Of a DNA stretch of 64,000 bases, positions 29,283 through 37,883 are shown piece after piece. Under the pieces are notes generated by a model. The model had not been told where the DNA came from. It saw nothing but the letters and a program-made list of their open reading frames with translations, and did not search any database. The position numbers and the translations under genes are program-made. Source of the DNA: Pseudomonas sp. NFACC02 (GTDB lineage: Bacteria > Pseudomonadota > Gammaproteobacteria > Pseudomonadales > Pseudomonadaceae). The stretch lies in the NCBI RefSeq assembly GCF_900110765.1, contig NZ_FOEO01000002.1, positions 248,001 through 312,000 on the forward strand. Reading direction: 5' to 3'. How positions within the stretch are numbered: the first letter of the stretch is position 1; the number at the start of each line of letters is the position of its first letter.

Positions 29283-29915
29283 ATGAGTGAACAGCAAAGC
29301 GCCGACGCCAACTACCAGGGCGTCTGGGGCAATCGCATCGGTTTCGGCCAGAAACCGGCCTTGCTGATGATCGATTTCATGCAGGGTTACACCCAACCCG
29401 GTGCGCCGCTGTTCGCACCGGGCGTGGTCAGCGCTGTGGCCGAGAGCGTCGAACTGCTCGCCAGCGCACGGCAACACGGCATCCCGGTGGTGCACACCAA
29501 TATCCGCTATCACCCTGGGCATTTTGCCGACGGTGGCATGTGGGTCAAGAAAGCCCCGGTGATGAAAGACATGGTCGAGGGCAACCCACTGGCGGCGTTC
29601 TGCGAAGACGTGCTGCCTCGGCCGGAAGAAGTGGTGATCAGCAAGCAATACGCCAGTTCGTTCTTCGGCACGTCACTCGCTTCGATGCTGCATGCCATGG
29701 GCATCGATACCGTGGTGCTGGCCGGCTGCTCGACCAGCGGCTGCATCCGGGCCACGGCGGTAGACGCCGTGCAACACGGGTTCCGGACCATCGTCGTGCG
29801 TGAATGCGTCGGCGACCGCCACCCGGATCCGCACGAGGCCAACCTGTTCGACATCGACAGCAAATACGGGGATGTGGTGAGCAAGCAGGAGGCGATTAAC
29901 CAGTTCAAAAGATAA
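29283..29915 (+). CDS. nicF: Maleamate amidohydrolase
   Basis: A 210-residue isochorismatase-superfamily hydrolase that converts maleamate to maleate and ammonia. The cysteine-hydrolase triad is visible as Asp31 (MIDFMQ), Lys121 (ISKQYASSFF) and Cys154 (CSTSGCIRAT). AGGAGACAGGA lies before the ATG at 29283; an in-frame ATG at 29265 is less well placed. The 81 bases between nicD and nicF contain no remnant of nicE, so the maleate produced needs an isomerase encoded elsewhere to reach fumarate. Confidence 0.94.
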   Translation: MSEQQSADANYQGVWGNRIGFGQKPALLMIDFMQGYTQPGAPLFAPGVVSAVAESVELLASARQHGIPVVHTNIRYHPGHFADGGMWVKKAPVMKDMVEGNPLAAFCEDVLPRPEEVVISKQYASSFFGTSLASMLHAMGIDTVVLAGCSTSGCIRATAVDAVQHGFRTIVVRECVGDRHPDPHEANLFDIDSKYGDVVSKQEAINQFKR

Positions 29916-29925
29916 CGCAACACCT

Positions 29926-30012
29926 GTAGGAGCGCGCTTGCCCGCGATTGCGGTGTGTCATGCGCCATCGATGTCACAGACAGGTCCCCATCGCGGGCAA
30001 GCGCGCTCCTAC
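29926..30012. repeat. REPIN between nicF and nicT
   Basis: Two exactly inverted 23-base arms (GTAGGAGCGCGCTTGCCCGC plus GAT) at 29926-29948 and 29990-30012 enclose a 41-base spacer. The same REPIN occurs at 40258-40345. The remaining bases up to 30307 hold no gene; the hairpin may reduce read-through from nicF to nicT. Confidence 0.88.
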
Positions 30013-30307
30013 ACAATCAACGCAATACGAAACACCCGGCAGAAACGGAACATTCCGCCGTCAGAACCAGGCCAGAGAGCATGGTCGCGCAGGCTGCACG
30101 CGCACTTACTGGACACTGTTTTGCCATGGACCGGCAAAGCGACGTCCAGTCTTCTGACACTGCCTTTGGAAGCCGCCACCCGGTGCTTGCCAAAGTACTG
30201 GATGTGCGGCAAACAAAAACCACAACAGGCCGTATGAGACCGCAGCAAACGCAGGCAAGATCAGCCGCGACTGCGCTCATCGGTCGAAGAACCGCCAGGA
30301 GACACCC

Positions 30308-31621
30308 ATGCCCTATGCGAATGTAGAAACCGCCGCGACCGTGGTCGCGGACCCGATCAAAGCGCTGTACCACAAGATCACCTGGAAGCTCATTCCGTTC
30401 CTGTGTTTCTGCTACCTGGCCGCGTACCTTGACCGCATCAATATCGGCTTTGCCAAACTCCAGATGCTCGATCAGCTGCACTTCAGCGAAACCGCCTTCG
30501 GCCTGGGTGCCGGGTTGTTTTTCGTGGGCTATATCCTGTTCGAGGTACCGAGCAACCTGGTGCTGGAAAAAGTCGGTGCGAAGATCTGGATCGCCCGGAT
30601 CATGATCACCTGGGGCGCGCTCTCGGCCTGCACGCTGTTCGTCAGCACGCCGATGCAGTTCTACGTTTTGCGTTTCTTCCTGGGCGCTGCCGAAGCGGGC
30701 TTTCTGCCCGGCGTGCTGTTCTACCTGACCACCTGGTTTCCGACCTACCGTCGTGGCCGCATCATTGCGCTGTTCATGATCGGCCTGCCGCTGTCGAGCG
30801 TCATCGGCGGTCCGCTGTCCGGCTGGATCATGGGGCATTTCGACCAGACGGCGGGCTTGCGCGGCTGGCAGTGGTTGTTCCTGATAGAAGGTGTACCCAG
30901 CGTGCTGCTCGGCATCCTGACCTTCTGGGCCCTGCCGAACGCGCCGAAAGACGCGAAATGGCTAAACGCTTCCGAGCAGACGCTGCTGGAAGGCGAGCTG
31001 CGTCTGGACGAGGCCGAAGGCAAAGACAGCAAGCACAGCTTCCGTGACGGTTTCTTCAACCTGAAAGTGTGGATGCTCGGCGGTATCGACTTCTCGATCC
31101 TGCTCAGCGCCTACGCCATGGGTTTCTGGATGCCGACCTTCATCAAAAATGCGGGGGTGACCGACCCCTTCCACATCGGGATCCTGACCGCCTTGCCTAG
31201 CGTTGCCGCGCTGATCGGCATGTTGATGATCGGTGCCAGCTCGGACCGCCGCCGCGAGCGACGCTGGCACATCATCGTGCCGTTCTGGATCGGCGCGGTG
31301 GCCATGGGTGCCAGCCCGTTCTTCACCCATAACGTGGTCGCGACCGTTGCGCTGTTCGCCATCGCATCGGCAGCCATCATCGGCGCGGTGCCGGTGTTCT
31401 TCAGCCTGCCCGCGACGTTCCTCAAGGGCCGCGCCGCTGCCACCGGCTTTGCGCTCGCCTGCTCATTGGCGAACATCGCCGGGCTGGTCAGCAACTCGAT
31501 GATGGGCATCGCGATTGACGTCACCGGCAGCAGCGCGGGTGCGCTGTGGTTCTTCGCCGGCTGCCTGATCCTCAGCAGCCTGCTGGTCGTGGCGTTGCCG
31601 GCGAAGCTGGTGAACCGCTAA
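30308..31621 (+). CDS. nicT: MFS transporter, likely nicotinate-pathway importer NicT
   Basis: A 437-residue major facilitator superfamily transporter of the anion:cation symporter type, with about 12 membrane helices split by a central cytoplasmic loop near residues 200-250 (EGELRLDEAEGKDSKHSFRD). The AAYLDRINIGFAK segment near residue 40 is the family hallmark. AGGAGACACCC precedes the ATG. The location at the end of the nic gene run and the family agree with P. putida NicT, which takes up 6-hydroxynicotinate or related compounds. It is separated from nicF by 392 bases with a REPIN, so it may have its own promoter. Confidence 0.82.
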   Translation: MPYANVETAATVVADPIKALYHKITWKLIPFLCFCYLAAYLDRINIGFAKLQMLDQLHFSETAFGLGAGLFFVGYILFEVPSNLVLEKVGAKIWIARIMITWGALSACTLFVSTPMQFYVLRFFLGAAEAGFLPGVLFYLTTWFPTYRRGRIIALFMIGLPLSSVIGGPLSGWIMGHFDQTAGLRGWQWLFLIEGVPSVLLGILTFWALPNAPKDAKWLNASEQTLLEGELRLDEAEGKDSKHSFRDGFFNLKVWMLGGIDFSILLSAYAMGFWMPTFIKNAGVTDPFHIGILTALPSVAALIGMLMIGASSDRRRERRWHIIVPFWIGAVAMGASPFFTHNVVATVALFAIASAAIIGAVPVFFSLPATFLKGRAAATGFALACSLANIAGLVSNSMMGIAIDVTGSSAGALWFFAGCLILSSLLVVALPAKLVNR

Positions 31622-31645
31622 GTCGTCCTGCCGGACACATATCCT

Positions 31646-31953
31646 GTGGGAGCCAGCTTACTGGCGAAGCTGGCGAGCCGGTAAGTCCTGCTGGACGCAT
31701 GTCCTGTGGGAGCCGGCTTGCTGGCGAATGCTGTGGGTCATCAACCTCGAGAGTGCCTGACCCACCGCATTCGTCCGAGTGCGGCCCAGACCCTCGTAAC
31801 CTCGGACGGCTCCTACAGGGCCCGGGTTGGCTCACAAACTGGCGTCCAGACCGCAGACCTGTGGGAGCCGGCTTGCTGGCGAATGCGGTGTGTCAGTCAA
31901 CGGTTTCTTCACTGACCCACCGCACTCGCGGGCCAAACCACGGTGCTACAGGT
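31646..31953. repeat. REP/REPIN cluster
   Basis: Several units: GTGGGAGCCAGCTTACTGGC (from 31649), GTGGGAGCCGGCTTGCTGGC (from 31705 and again from 31860), and the opposite-type arm CTCGTAACCTCGGACGGCTC near 31794. Roughly 31790-31890 is an inverted, near-identical copy of about 34978-35090. The 31622-31979 gap contains nothing else. Confidence 0.85.
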
Positions 31954-31979
31954 CAGGGTCGCCAAACCCGACCACGCCC

Positions 31980-32954
31980 TCACCCCACCAACGCAATCAA
32001 CTGCTGACGCTGCGCATCGGTCAACAACCGCCCCGTCGCCGCGCCGGCATTTTCCTTCATGTATTTCGGATTGCCCGTCCCTGGAATCGCGCAGGTCACC
32101 GCGGGATGAGAGATCAAAAACTTCAGCGCCAATTGCGGCCAGCTTCTGGCTTGCACCTCTCCGGCCCAGCCCGGCAAAGGCGTGTCACGCAGACGCCCGA
32201 GCAAACCGCCGCCGCCGAACGGCCGATTACAGATCACCGCAACGCCACGCTCGCGGCACAACGGCAGCAGCCTCGATTCGACGCCCCGGTCATCCAGCGC
32301 ATAGTTGATCTGCAGAAAATCCAAGGACTCCGCCTTGAGTGCGGCTTCGACGTCGTCATACGCCGACGAGGTGTAATGCGTGATACCGATGTACCGAATG
32401 CGCCCCTGCTCCTTCCACGCCCGCAAGGTGGGCAGATGGGTTTTCCAGTCCAGCAGGTTGTGGATCTGCATCAAGTCGATGCGGTCCGTCTGTAGCATAC
32501 GAAACGACGCCTCCATCTGCGCAATGCCCTCCTCACGTCCTCGGGTCCAGACCTTGGTCGCGAGAAACGCCGGCGAACGGGGACGATGAATCGACAGCAA
32601 CTCGCCCGACGTTTGCTCCGCGCGGCCATACATGGGCGAACTGTCAATCACCGTACCCCCTGCACGGAACAGCTCGTTGAGCACCTCTGGCAAACGCTTA
32701 TAGGCGTCGCTGCCAGGCTCGACATCGAACCCACGGTAGGTACCGACACCGATCATCGGCAGCGCCTCGCCACTGGAGGGGATGTTTCGGGTCAGCATGT
32801 CAGCTTCTCCTTGATTATCGGGCGGCGCATTCGAAGATGTGCCAAGTGACGGCGAACCCTCGCCTGCCGCCGCGAAATCGCACGCCAGTGCCGCTGACAT
32901 ACCAGCGGCCAGCGTCAGTAATCGTCTACGCGTGAACAGCGTCGATTCAGTCAC
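31980..32954 (-). CDS. Aldo/keto reductase with Tat signal
   Basis: 324 residues. The N terminus (FTRRRLLTLAAGMSAALAC) has the twin-arginine pattern followed by a hydrophobic stretch, predicting export of a folded, cofactor-loaded enzyme. The reductase domain starts near residue 55 (PMIGVGTYRGFD), with the conserved SSPMYGRAE tyrosine segment, KVWTRG lysine and the QIHN histidine segment. The start is GTG at 32954, with AGGAGATTGCC upstream; without it the domain would begin at an internal ATG near 32798 and lose the signal. The substrate is unknown and it is monocistronic. Confidence 0.82.
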   Translation of the reverse strand: MTESTLFTRRRLLTLAAGMSAALACDFAAAGEGSPSLGTSSNAPPDNQGEADMLTRNIPSSGEALPMIGVGTYRGFDVEPGSDAYKRLPEVLNELFRAGGTVIDSSPMYGRAEQTSGELLSIHRPRSPAFLATKVWTRGREEGIAQMEASFRMLQTDRIDLMQIHNLLDWKTHLPTLRAWKEQGRIRYIGITHYTSSAYDDVEAALKAESLDFLQINYALDDRGVESRLLPLCRERGVAVICNRPFGGGGLLGRLRDTPLPGWAGEVQARSWPQLALKFLISHPAVTCAIPGTGNPKYMKENAGAATGRLLTDAQRQQLIALVG

Positions 32955-33151
32955 GGCAATCTCCTGTGGCCCTGTCGTTACATTCCTGACGCCCGGCCAG
33001 CCACGCCGACATCCAGTGTCAGAGCCCGTCAGTCGACCGCCAGGGATGGGTGTGGGTTCAATGGCCATTTCGTCCGTCTGCCAGAATTCTCGGGAACACT
33101 CTTCGCTCGCCATGCGTCACACGTTAAGCATTGACAGGAGGAGCGCATGAC

Positions 33152-33487
33152 ATGAAAACAGTGATTACGCTGGAAGAACTCGCTGAAGCAGATCTGCGAC
33201 CCTACAAGGAAGTGTGGCTCACTTCGGCAGAAGCGCTGGCTGAAAGGGGGCACAACGAAGACGAGCTGTGCCTGTGGCGCTCGAACGAGACGTTCACTCA
33301 CGACATGCTCAGCGAAGGAACCCATGACCAGAACGTCGCGGGTGTATGGCTGGTGGTCGACGACATCGATGATCCTGATCAGGTCCTTGACGTCGAAGAA
33401 AATGTGCGTCAGCGCTTGCTGGCGCTAGGACTGGAGGGGGAGTTCTATCCGGCTCAGACGGATGACCGTGATGTGTCAGCGGGTTGA
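33152..33487 (+). CDS. Hypothetical protein, 111 residues
   Basis: A strongly acidic soluble protein of 111 residues. Recognisable features are the ITLEELAEADLRPYKEVWLT N terminus and an aspartate-rich stretch VVDDIDDPDQVLDVEENV (about residues 67-84). No signal peptide, membrane segment or known motif is seen. AGGAGG precedes the ATG at 33152. It is divergent from the Tat-exported reductase and converges on the CMD-family gene. Confidence 0.65.
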   Translation: MKTVITLEELAEADLRPYKEVWLTSAEALAERGHNEDELCLWRSNETFTHDMLSEGTHDQNVAGVWLVVDDIDDPDQVLDVEENVRQRLLALGLEGEFYPAQTDDRDVSAG

Positions 33488-33567
33488 TACCGCTCAACGG
33501 TCATATGGACATTCATAGGGTGGACGGGGGTGCGCGTTCCGGTCATCGCGGTGCGCGCACCTGAACG

Positions 33568-33909
33568 TCATTTCTTCAACGCGTCATACGCTTCCAGCGC
33601 GTGCATCGAATAGATGTACGCGGCCCCCGCATTCAACGAAATCGCTGTCGCCAGGGCGGCTGCCACTTCTTCACGGGTGGCGCCCGCTGCGATGGCGGCT
33701 TCGGAGTGAGCGCCGATACAGCCGTCACAGCGAGTGGTGATGGCCACGGCGAGGGAAATCAGCTCACGGGTTTTCGCGTCGAGCACGTTGTTTTCCGCCG
33801 CGGCATCGCCAAGGGCCATGTAGGCCTTGACCATCTTCGGGTTGGACTTGGACAGGGAACCGAAGGATTGTTTGATGGTGGAAACAAGGTCGGACCAATT
33901 GCTGAACAT
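33568..33909 (-). CDS. Carboxymuconolactone decarboxylase (AhpD-like) family protein
   Basis: A 113-residue all-helical protein of the CMD/AhpD fold. The CDGCIGAHSEAAIAAGAT segment (about residues 61-78) has the CxxC and histidine of AhpD-type peroxidase/thiol relay proteins, so a redox role is more likely than decarboxylation. GGAGATACC precedes the ATG. It is divergent from the AraC gene at 34023, 113 bases away, which is its plausible regulator. Confidence 0.87.
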   Translation of the reverse strand: MFSNWSDLVSTIKQSFGSLSKSNPKMVKAYMALGDAAAENNVLDAKTRELISLAVAITTRCDGCIGAHSEAAIAAGATREEVAAALATAISLNAGAAYIYSMHALEAYDALKK

Positions 33910-34022
33910 GGTGGTATCTCCTGAGAGCGGCGACTAGACTGCGCCGGGAACACAAACAGTGTCCGCCAAGGGCGTTCGTGTAACTTGCTCGTTTGGCTCA
34001 TTTCTTTGTCTGAAAGTCGCAT

Positions 34023-34940
34023 ATGAACGCCATCGACACGCTCATCACTTTAGCTGACGTCCGCGGAAGCCTTGACCTGCGCTGCCAGTTTCAAGGGGAC
34101 TGGGCGCTGGATCACGATCAGGAAGTCCGCGGTATCGCGCCTTATCACATTGTTCTGGCGGGCGAGTGCCGAGTCGAGCTGCCGGACGGTCGCCGTTTGA
34201 AACTCGTCGCCGGCGATATTCTCGTGCTGCCCACCGGTATCAGTCATTTGCTTCTCAGTCCCGGCGAACGGGTGTCGCCTTCCCGTCCGCAGAGGGAGGA
34301 CGGCGGCTTGTTGACCGTGCAACGTTTCGGAAACGGCCAGGAGCTGGACCTGCTGTGCGGGCGCTTTCTCTACCAGCCAGACGCCCTGCTGCTGTCGGCG
34401 CTGCCTGATCATCTATTGATTTCCACCCAGGCGCTCAACATCGGCGATCCATTGCCCTCTCTGGTTGCGTTGCTGCGGGGCGAGGCCGATGGCAATCAGG
34501 CAGGAGGCCAGTTCATGGTCAATGCCCTGACCTCGGCGTTGTTCACCCTGGTCGTGCGTGCATACCTGCAACAGTCGCCGCGAAGCGAGGGCAGCCTCGC
34601 GCTGCTCAGTGACAAACGCCTGGGTCGCGCGTGGCAGGCGATGCTTGACGACCCGGCCCATGAATGGACCGTCGAAGCGTTGGCGGAACGTGCGAGCATG
34701 TCCCGCGCCACCTTCATGCGTGCATTCAGCAAACTCAGCGGCACCTCGCCCTGGACCTTGCTCACCCAGGTGCGCATGCAACGTGCCTACGGTTTGTTAA
34801 GCCGCTCGAAAAGCGGCCTGAGCGACATCGCCGCACAGGTCGGTTACCAGTCCCAGGCGGCGTTCAGTAAAGTCTTCAAGGACACCTACGGGATGGCGCC
34901 GGGACAGTTTCGCCGAAGCCTCGAAACACCGGTCACCTGA
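34023..34940 (+). CDS. AraC family regulator with cupin sensor
   Basis: 305 residues. The N-terminal cupin domain (about residues 5-190, AraC-binding-like cupin_6 type) contains LVAGDILVLPTGISHLL. Two helix-turn-helix motifs lie at the C terminus: LAERASMSRATFMRAFSKLS (about 220-240) and the SDIAAQVGYQSQAAFSKVFK block (about 267-286). Such regulators often control an adjacent divergent oxidoreductase or CMD-family gene, which is the layout here. Confidence 0.88.
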   Translation: MNAIDTLITLADVRGSLDLRCQFQGDWALDHDQEVRGIAPYHIVLAGECRVELPDGRRLKLVAGDILVLPTGISHLLLSPGERVSPSRPQREDGGLLTVQRFGNGQELDLLCGRFLYQPDALLLSALPDHLLISTQALNIGDPLPSLVALLRGEADGNQAGGQFMVNALTSALFTLVVRAYLQQSPRSEGSLALLSDKRLGRAWQAMLDDPAHEWTVEALAERASMSRATFMRAFSKLSGTSPWTLLTQVRMQRAYGLLSRSKSGLSDIAAQVGYQSQAAFSKVFKDTYGMAPGQFRRSLETPVT

Positions 34941-34977
34941 CGCGTTATGACAGTCAGATCAATGTGGAATGAACAGC

Positions 34978-35155
34978 CGCATTCGCCAGCAAGCCGGCTC
35001 CCACAGGTTCTGAGTCTGGACACCGGTTTGTGAGCCAACCCCGGAACCCTGTAGGAGCCGTCCGAGGTTACGAGGGCAGCGAATGCGGTGGTCAATCAAC
35101 GGTGATGCCGGATGACGTGACGCCTTCGCCAGCAAACCGGCTCCCGCAGGATGAT
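34978..35155. repeat. REP/REPIN cluster
   Basis: Contains TTCGCCAGCAAGCCGGCTCC at about 34982-35001, the opposite-type arm GTAGGAGCCGTCCGAGGTTA at about 35051-35070, and another unit near 35127-35150. Its first 110 bases are an inverted copy of the composite at about 31790-31890. It fills the spacer between araC and ligD. Confidence 0.85.
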
Positions 35156-35170
35156 CGCATCCATACCTGA

Positions 35171-37840
35171 TCACGGCGCCTTCACGCCCAGTCGCTTCCA
35201 CATCGGTTTGGTAATCCGCTGGGTATTTTTATAACCCGCCCACGGATCGGCCTTGAGCTTGCGCAGGCGTTTTTGCAGGTTGGCGACGTTCCATTGCGTG
35301 GAGGACTTGAGGCTGCTCAATTCGTCTCGGGTGACGGGTACCGAGACGGGCAAGCCCGGTCTCGCCCGCACCGAATAGGCCGCCACGGTGCTGGCGCCAC
35401 GGGTGTTGCGCAAGTAGTCGACGAAGATCTTGCCCACCCGGTTTTTCGGCCCGGAGGTCGCGGTAAAGCGCTCCGGCAACTGTTGCGACAGAAACTGCGC
35501 CAACGCCTTGGCAAACGCCTTGACCGTGTCCCAGTCAGCCTTGCGCGCCAACGGCACGATGATATGCATGCCTTTGCCGCCGCTGGTCTTGATGTAGGCA
35601 TCCAGACCCAGCTCGTCCAGCACTGACAACGTCATTTGCGTGGCCTCGATCATGCTGCGCCACGGCAACGCCTCGTCCGGATCAAGGTCAAGAACGAAGT
35701 GGTCGGGCAATTCAATCTTGTCGTACGTCGAGCCCCAGGTGTGCAATTCGATCGTGCCCATCTGGGCGGCACCCACCAGCGCCTGGACGCTGTCGATCTC
35801 CATCAGCCGCGCATGGCCGGGGTCAAGTTTCGGGTCGAGCTGCTTGATATTCGGGATCGCCAGCCGTTCGGAATGCTTCTGGAAAAACTGCTCGCCCTCC
35901 ACCCCTTCCGGGCAGCGTAGCAACGCCACTGGACGGTGGTCCAGATGGGGCAGGATCCAGTCGGAAATTGATTCGTAGAAATGCGCCAGATCGATTTTTT
36001 GCAGGCCGCTCAACGTGTCGATCACCCGCTCGGGATGACTGATCATCACGCCAGCCACTTCAATCTTGTCTTTACCAGCACGCTTGCTGGCAGGTTTAGC
36101 CTTCCCGGTCGTCGCATCGGCGGTCCTGGAGGCCTTGGACACACTGGCCTTGGTCGCACCGGTTTTGGACGCCTTCGGCTTGAAGGGCGCCTTGATGTCC
36201 ACCGGCGTCCTGGGATACTCGTGGACCACCTCGCTGGCAGGCTTGTCACTGCGCAGCGCAATGAAGGAAGCATGACGAATGATGCCTTCGCGGGTCCACT
36301 CCCCGAACTCCACTTCGCCGACCAGCGTCGGCCTGATCCAGTGCACGCCGCGGGCCTGGGTAGGCGAAAGCTTTTTCGCCAGCGGCGAGGCGTCCTGCTC
36401 CAGCGCTTTCATCTGTTCGAACAACTCGCCGAGCATTTTCTGATTGAAACCGGTCCCGACCCGTCCCGCGTACACCAACCCCGCCCCCTCCTCGTTCACC
36501 GCCAGCAGCAGCGCGCCAAACCCGCTGCGCGTCCCTTGTGGCTGGGTGAAGCCGACGATGACGAACTCCTGACGAAGCTTGCACTTAAGCTTGATCCAGT
36601 CAGGGCTGCGCCGTGACTGATAAACGCTGCCTGCACGCTTGCCGATCACCCCTTCGAGGGACAACAGACAGGCGCTTTCCACAATGTCGCGGTGGCTGGC
36701 GGAAAACGCATCGGAGAAACGCAGCAACCGGCTTTTCTTGCCCAACAGCTTTTTAAGGCGCGCACGACGTTCTTCCACCGGTGTGTCGCGCAGGTCTTCG
36801 CCATTCAGGAACGGGACGTCAAACAGGTAATAGACGATGTCCTTGCTGCGACCGATCTCGAAGGCATTCTGCAGCGCCTGGAAATCCGGCAGTCCGTTTT
36901 CGTTGAGCACCACCATCTCACCGTCGAGCCAACCATCGCCCAACGCCAGCTCAGCGATGGCTTTGGCCTGCAGGGGCAGACGTTCGGTCCAGTCGTGACC
37001 ATTGCGAGTGATCAGCCGGACGTCGCCGTCGAGAATCCGGGTCATGATCCGATAGCCATCGAATTTGATTTCGTATAGCCAGTCACCTTCCGGTGGAGCG
37101 TCCATCAACGTCGCAAGCTGCGGCGACAGTTTTTCCGGGACCTTGGTTTTCTTCGTGGGAGAGGGTTTGCCCGCCGCTTTCTTCGCTGCCGGACCGGCCG
37201 TCTTTTTTTCCGCGACGCTCGAAGAAGCGGCTGTCTTGCGCTTGCCGGGGGTTACCTTTGCCCGGCCCTCCCCCACGGTCGCGCCGCTGATCACGCTCTC
37301 GGGCTTGTCAGCGACGATGTCGTATTCGTCCGCCGAGCGCACGGCCTCATCTTTCTCCTTGATCAACAACCATTGCTCCTTGTCGCCACTGCCCGGCAGA
37401 TGGGTGCGAACCAGGGCCCAGTCTCCTGTGAGCTTCTCGCCGATCAGGGTGAACTTGAGCTTGCCGGCCTTATAGGTTTCCCGCGGATCACCGTGAGGCT
37501 GCCAGATCCCCCGGTCCCAGACGATCACATCACCCGCCCCGTACTGCCCCTCCGGGATGCTTCCCTCGAAACTGCCATACCCTAACGGATGATCTTCGAC
37601 ATGCACGGCCAGGCGCTTGTTCTTGGGGTCCAGGCTCGGGCCTTTGGGGACCGCCCAGCTTTTCAGCGTGCCATCCAGTTCCAGTCGAAAGTCGTAATGC
37701 AGATTGCGCGCATCATGCTTGTGAATGACAAAACTCAGTGCCTTACCTTTGCTGCTGCGCCCCTGGCGTTGTGTCTCGGGTGGCTCGGAAGTGATATCGA
37801 AGTTGCGCTTGCGGGTGTATTCACTCACAGGTTTTGCCAT
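35171..37840 (-). CDS. ligD: DNA ligase D (NHEJ ligase-polymerase-phosphoesterase)
   Basis: An 889-residue three-domain ATP-dependent repair enzyme that joins double-strand breaks with Ku. The N-terminal 3'-phosphoesterase domain (about residues 35-165) shows HKHDARNLHYDFRLE. A Lys/Ala-rich linker (195-235) leads to the ligase domain with the nucleophile Lys259 in YEIKFDGYR. A second linker (near 580-605) leads to the C-terminal primase/polymerase domain, with LDLDPDE and the TSGGKGMHI segment. The order phosphoesterase-ligase-polymerase is the Pseudomonas type. It follows the ku gene on the same strand, 43 bases downstream. Confidence 0.97.
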   Translation of the reverse strand: MAKPVSEYTRKRNFDITSEPPETQRQGRSSKGKALSFVIHKHDARNLHYDFRLELDGTLKSWAVPKGPSLDPKNKRLAVHVEDHPLGYGSFEGSIPEGQYGAGDVIVWDRGIWQPHGDPRETYKAGKLKFTLIGEKLTGDWALVRTHLPGSGDKEQWLLIKEKDEAVRSADEYDIVADKPESVISGATVGEGRAKVTPGKRKTAASSSVAEKKTAGPAAKKAAGKPSPTKKTKVPEKLSPQLATLMDAPPEGDWLYEIKFDGYRIMTRILDGDVRLITRNGHDWTERLPLQAKAIAELALGDGWLDGEMVVLNENGLPDFQALQNAFEIGRSKDIVYYLFDVPFLNGEDLRDTPVEERRARLKKLLGKKSRLLRFSDAFSASHRDIVESACLLSLEGVIGKRAGSVYQSRRSPDWIKLKCKLRQEFVIVGFTQPQGTRSGFGALLLAVNEEGAGLVYAGRVGTGFNQKMLGELFEQMKALEQDASPLAKKLSPTQARGVHWIRPTLVGEVEFGEWTREGIIRHASFIALRSDKPASEVVHEYPRTPVDIKAPFKPKASKTGATKASVSKASRTADATTGKAKPASKRAGKDKIEVAGVMISHPERVIDTLSGLQKIDLAHFYESISDWILPHLDHRPVALLRCPEGVEGEQFFQKHSERLAIPNIKQLDPKLDPGHARLMEIDSVQALVGAAQMGTIELHTWGSTYDKIELPDHFVLDLDPDEALPWRSMIEATQMTLSVLDELGLDAYIKTSGGKGMHIIVPLARKADWDTVKAFAKALAQFLSQQLPERFTATSGPKNRVGKIFVDYLRNTRGASTVAAYSVRARPGLPVSVPVTRDELSSLKSSTQWNVANLQKRLRKLKADPWAGYKNTQRITKPMWKRLGVKAP

Positions 37841-37883
37841 GATCGATTAGACCTCTGCATCTTTCCTTCAGGCGGGGCATCAC

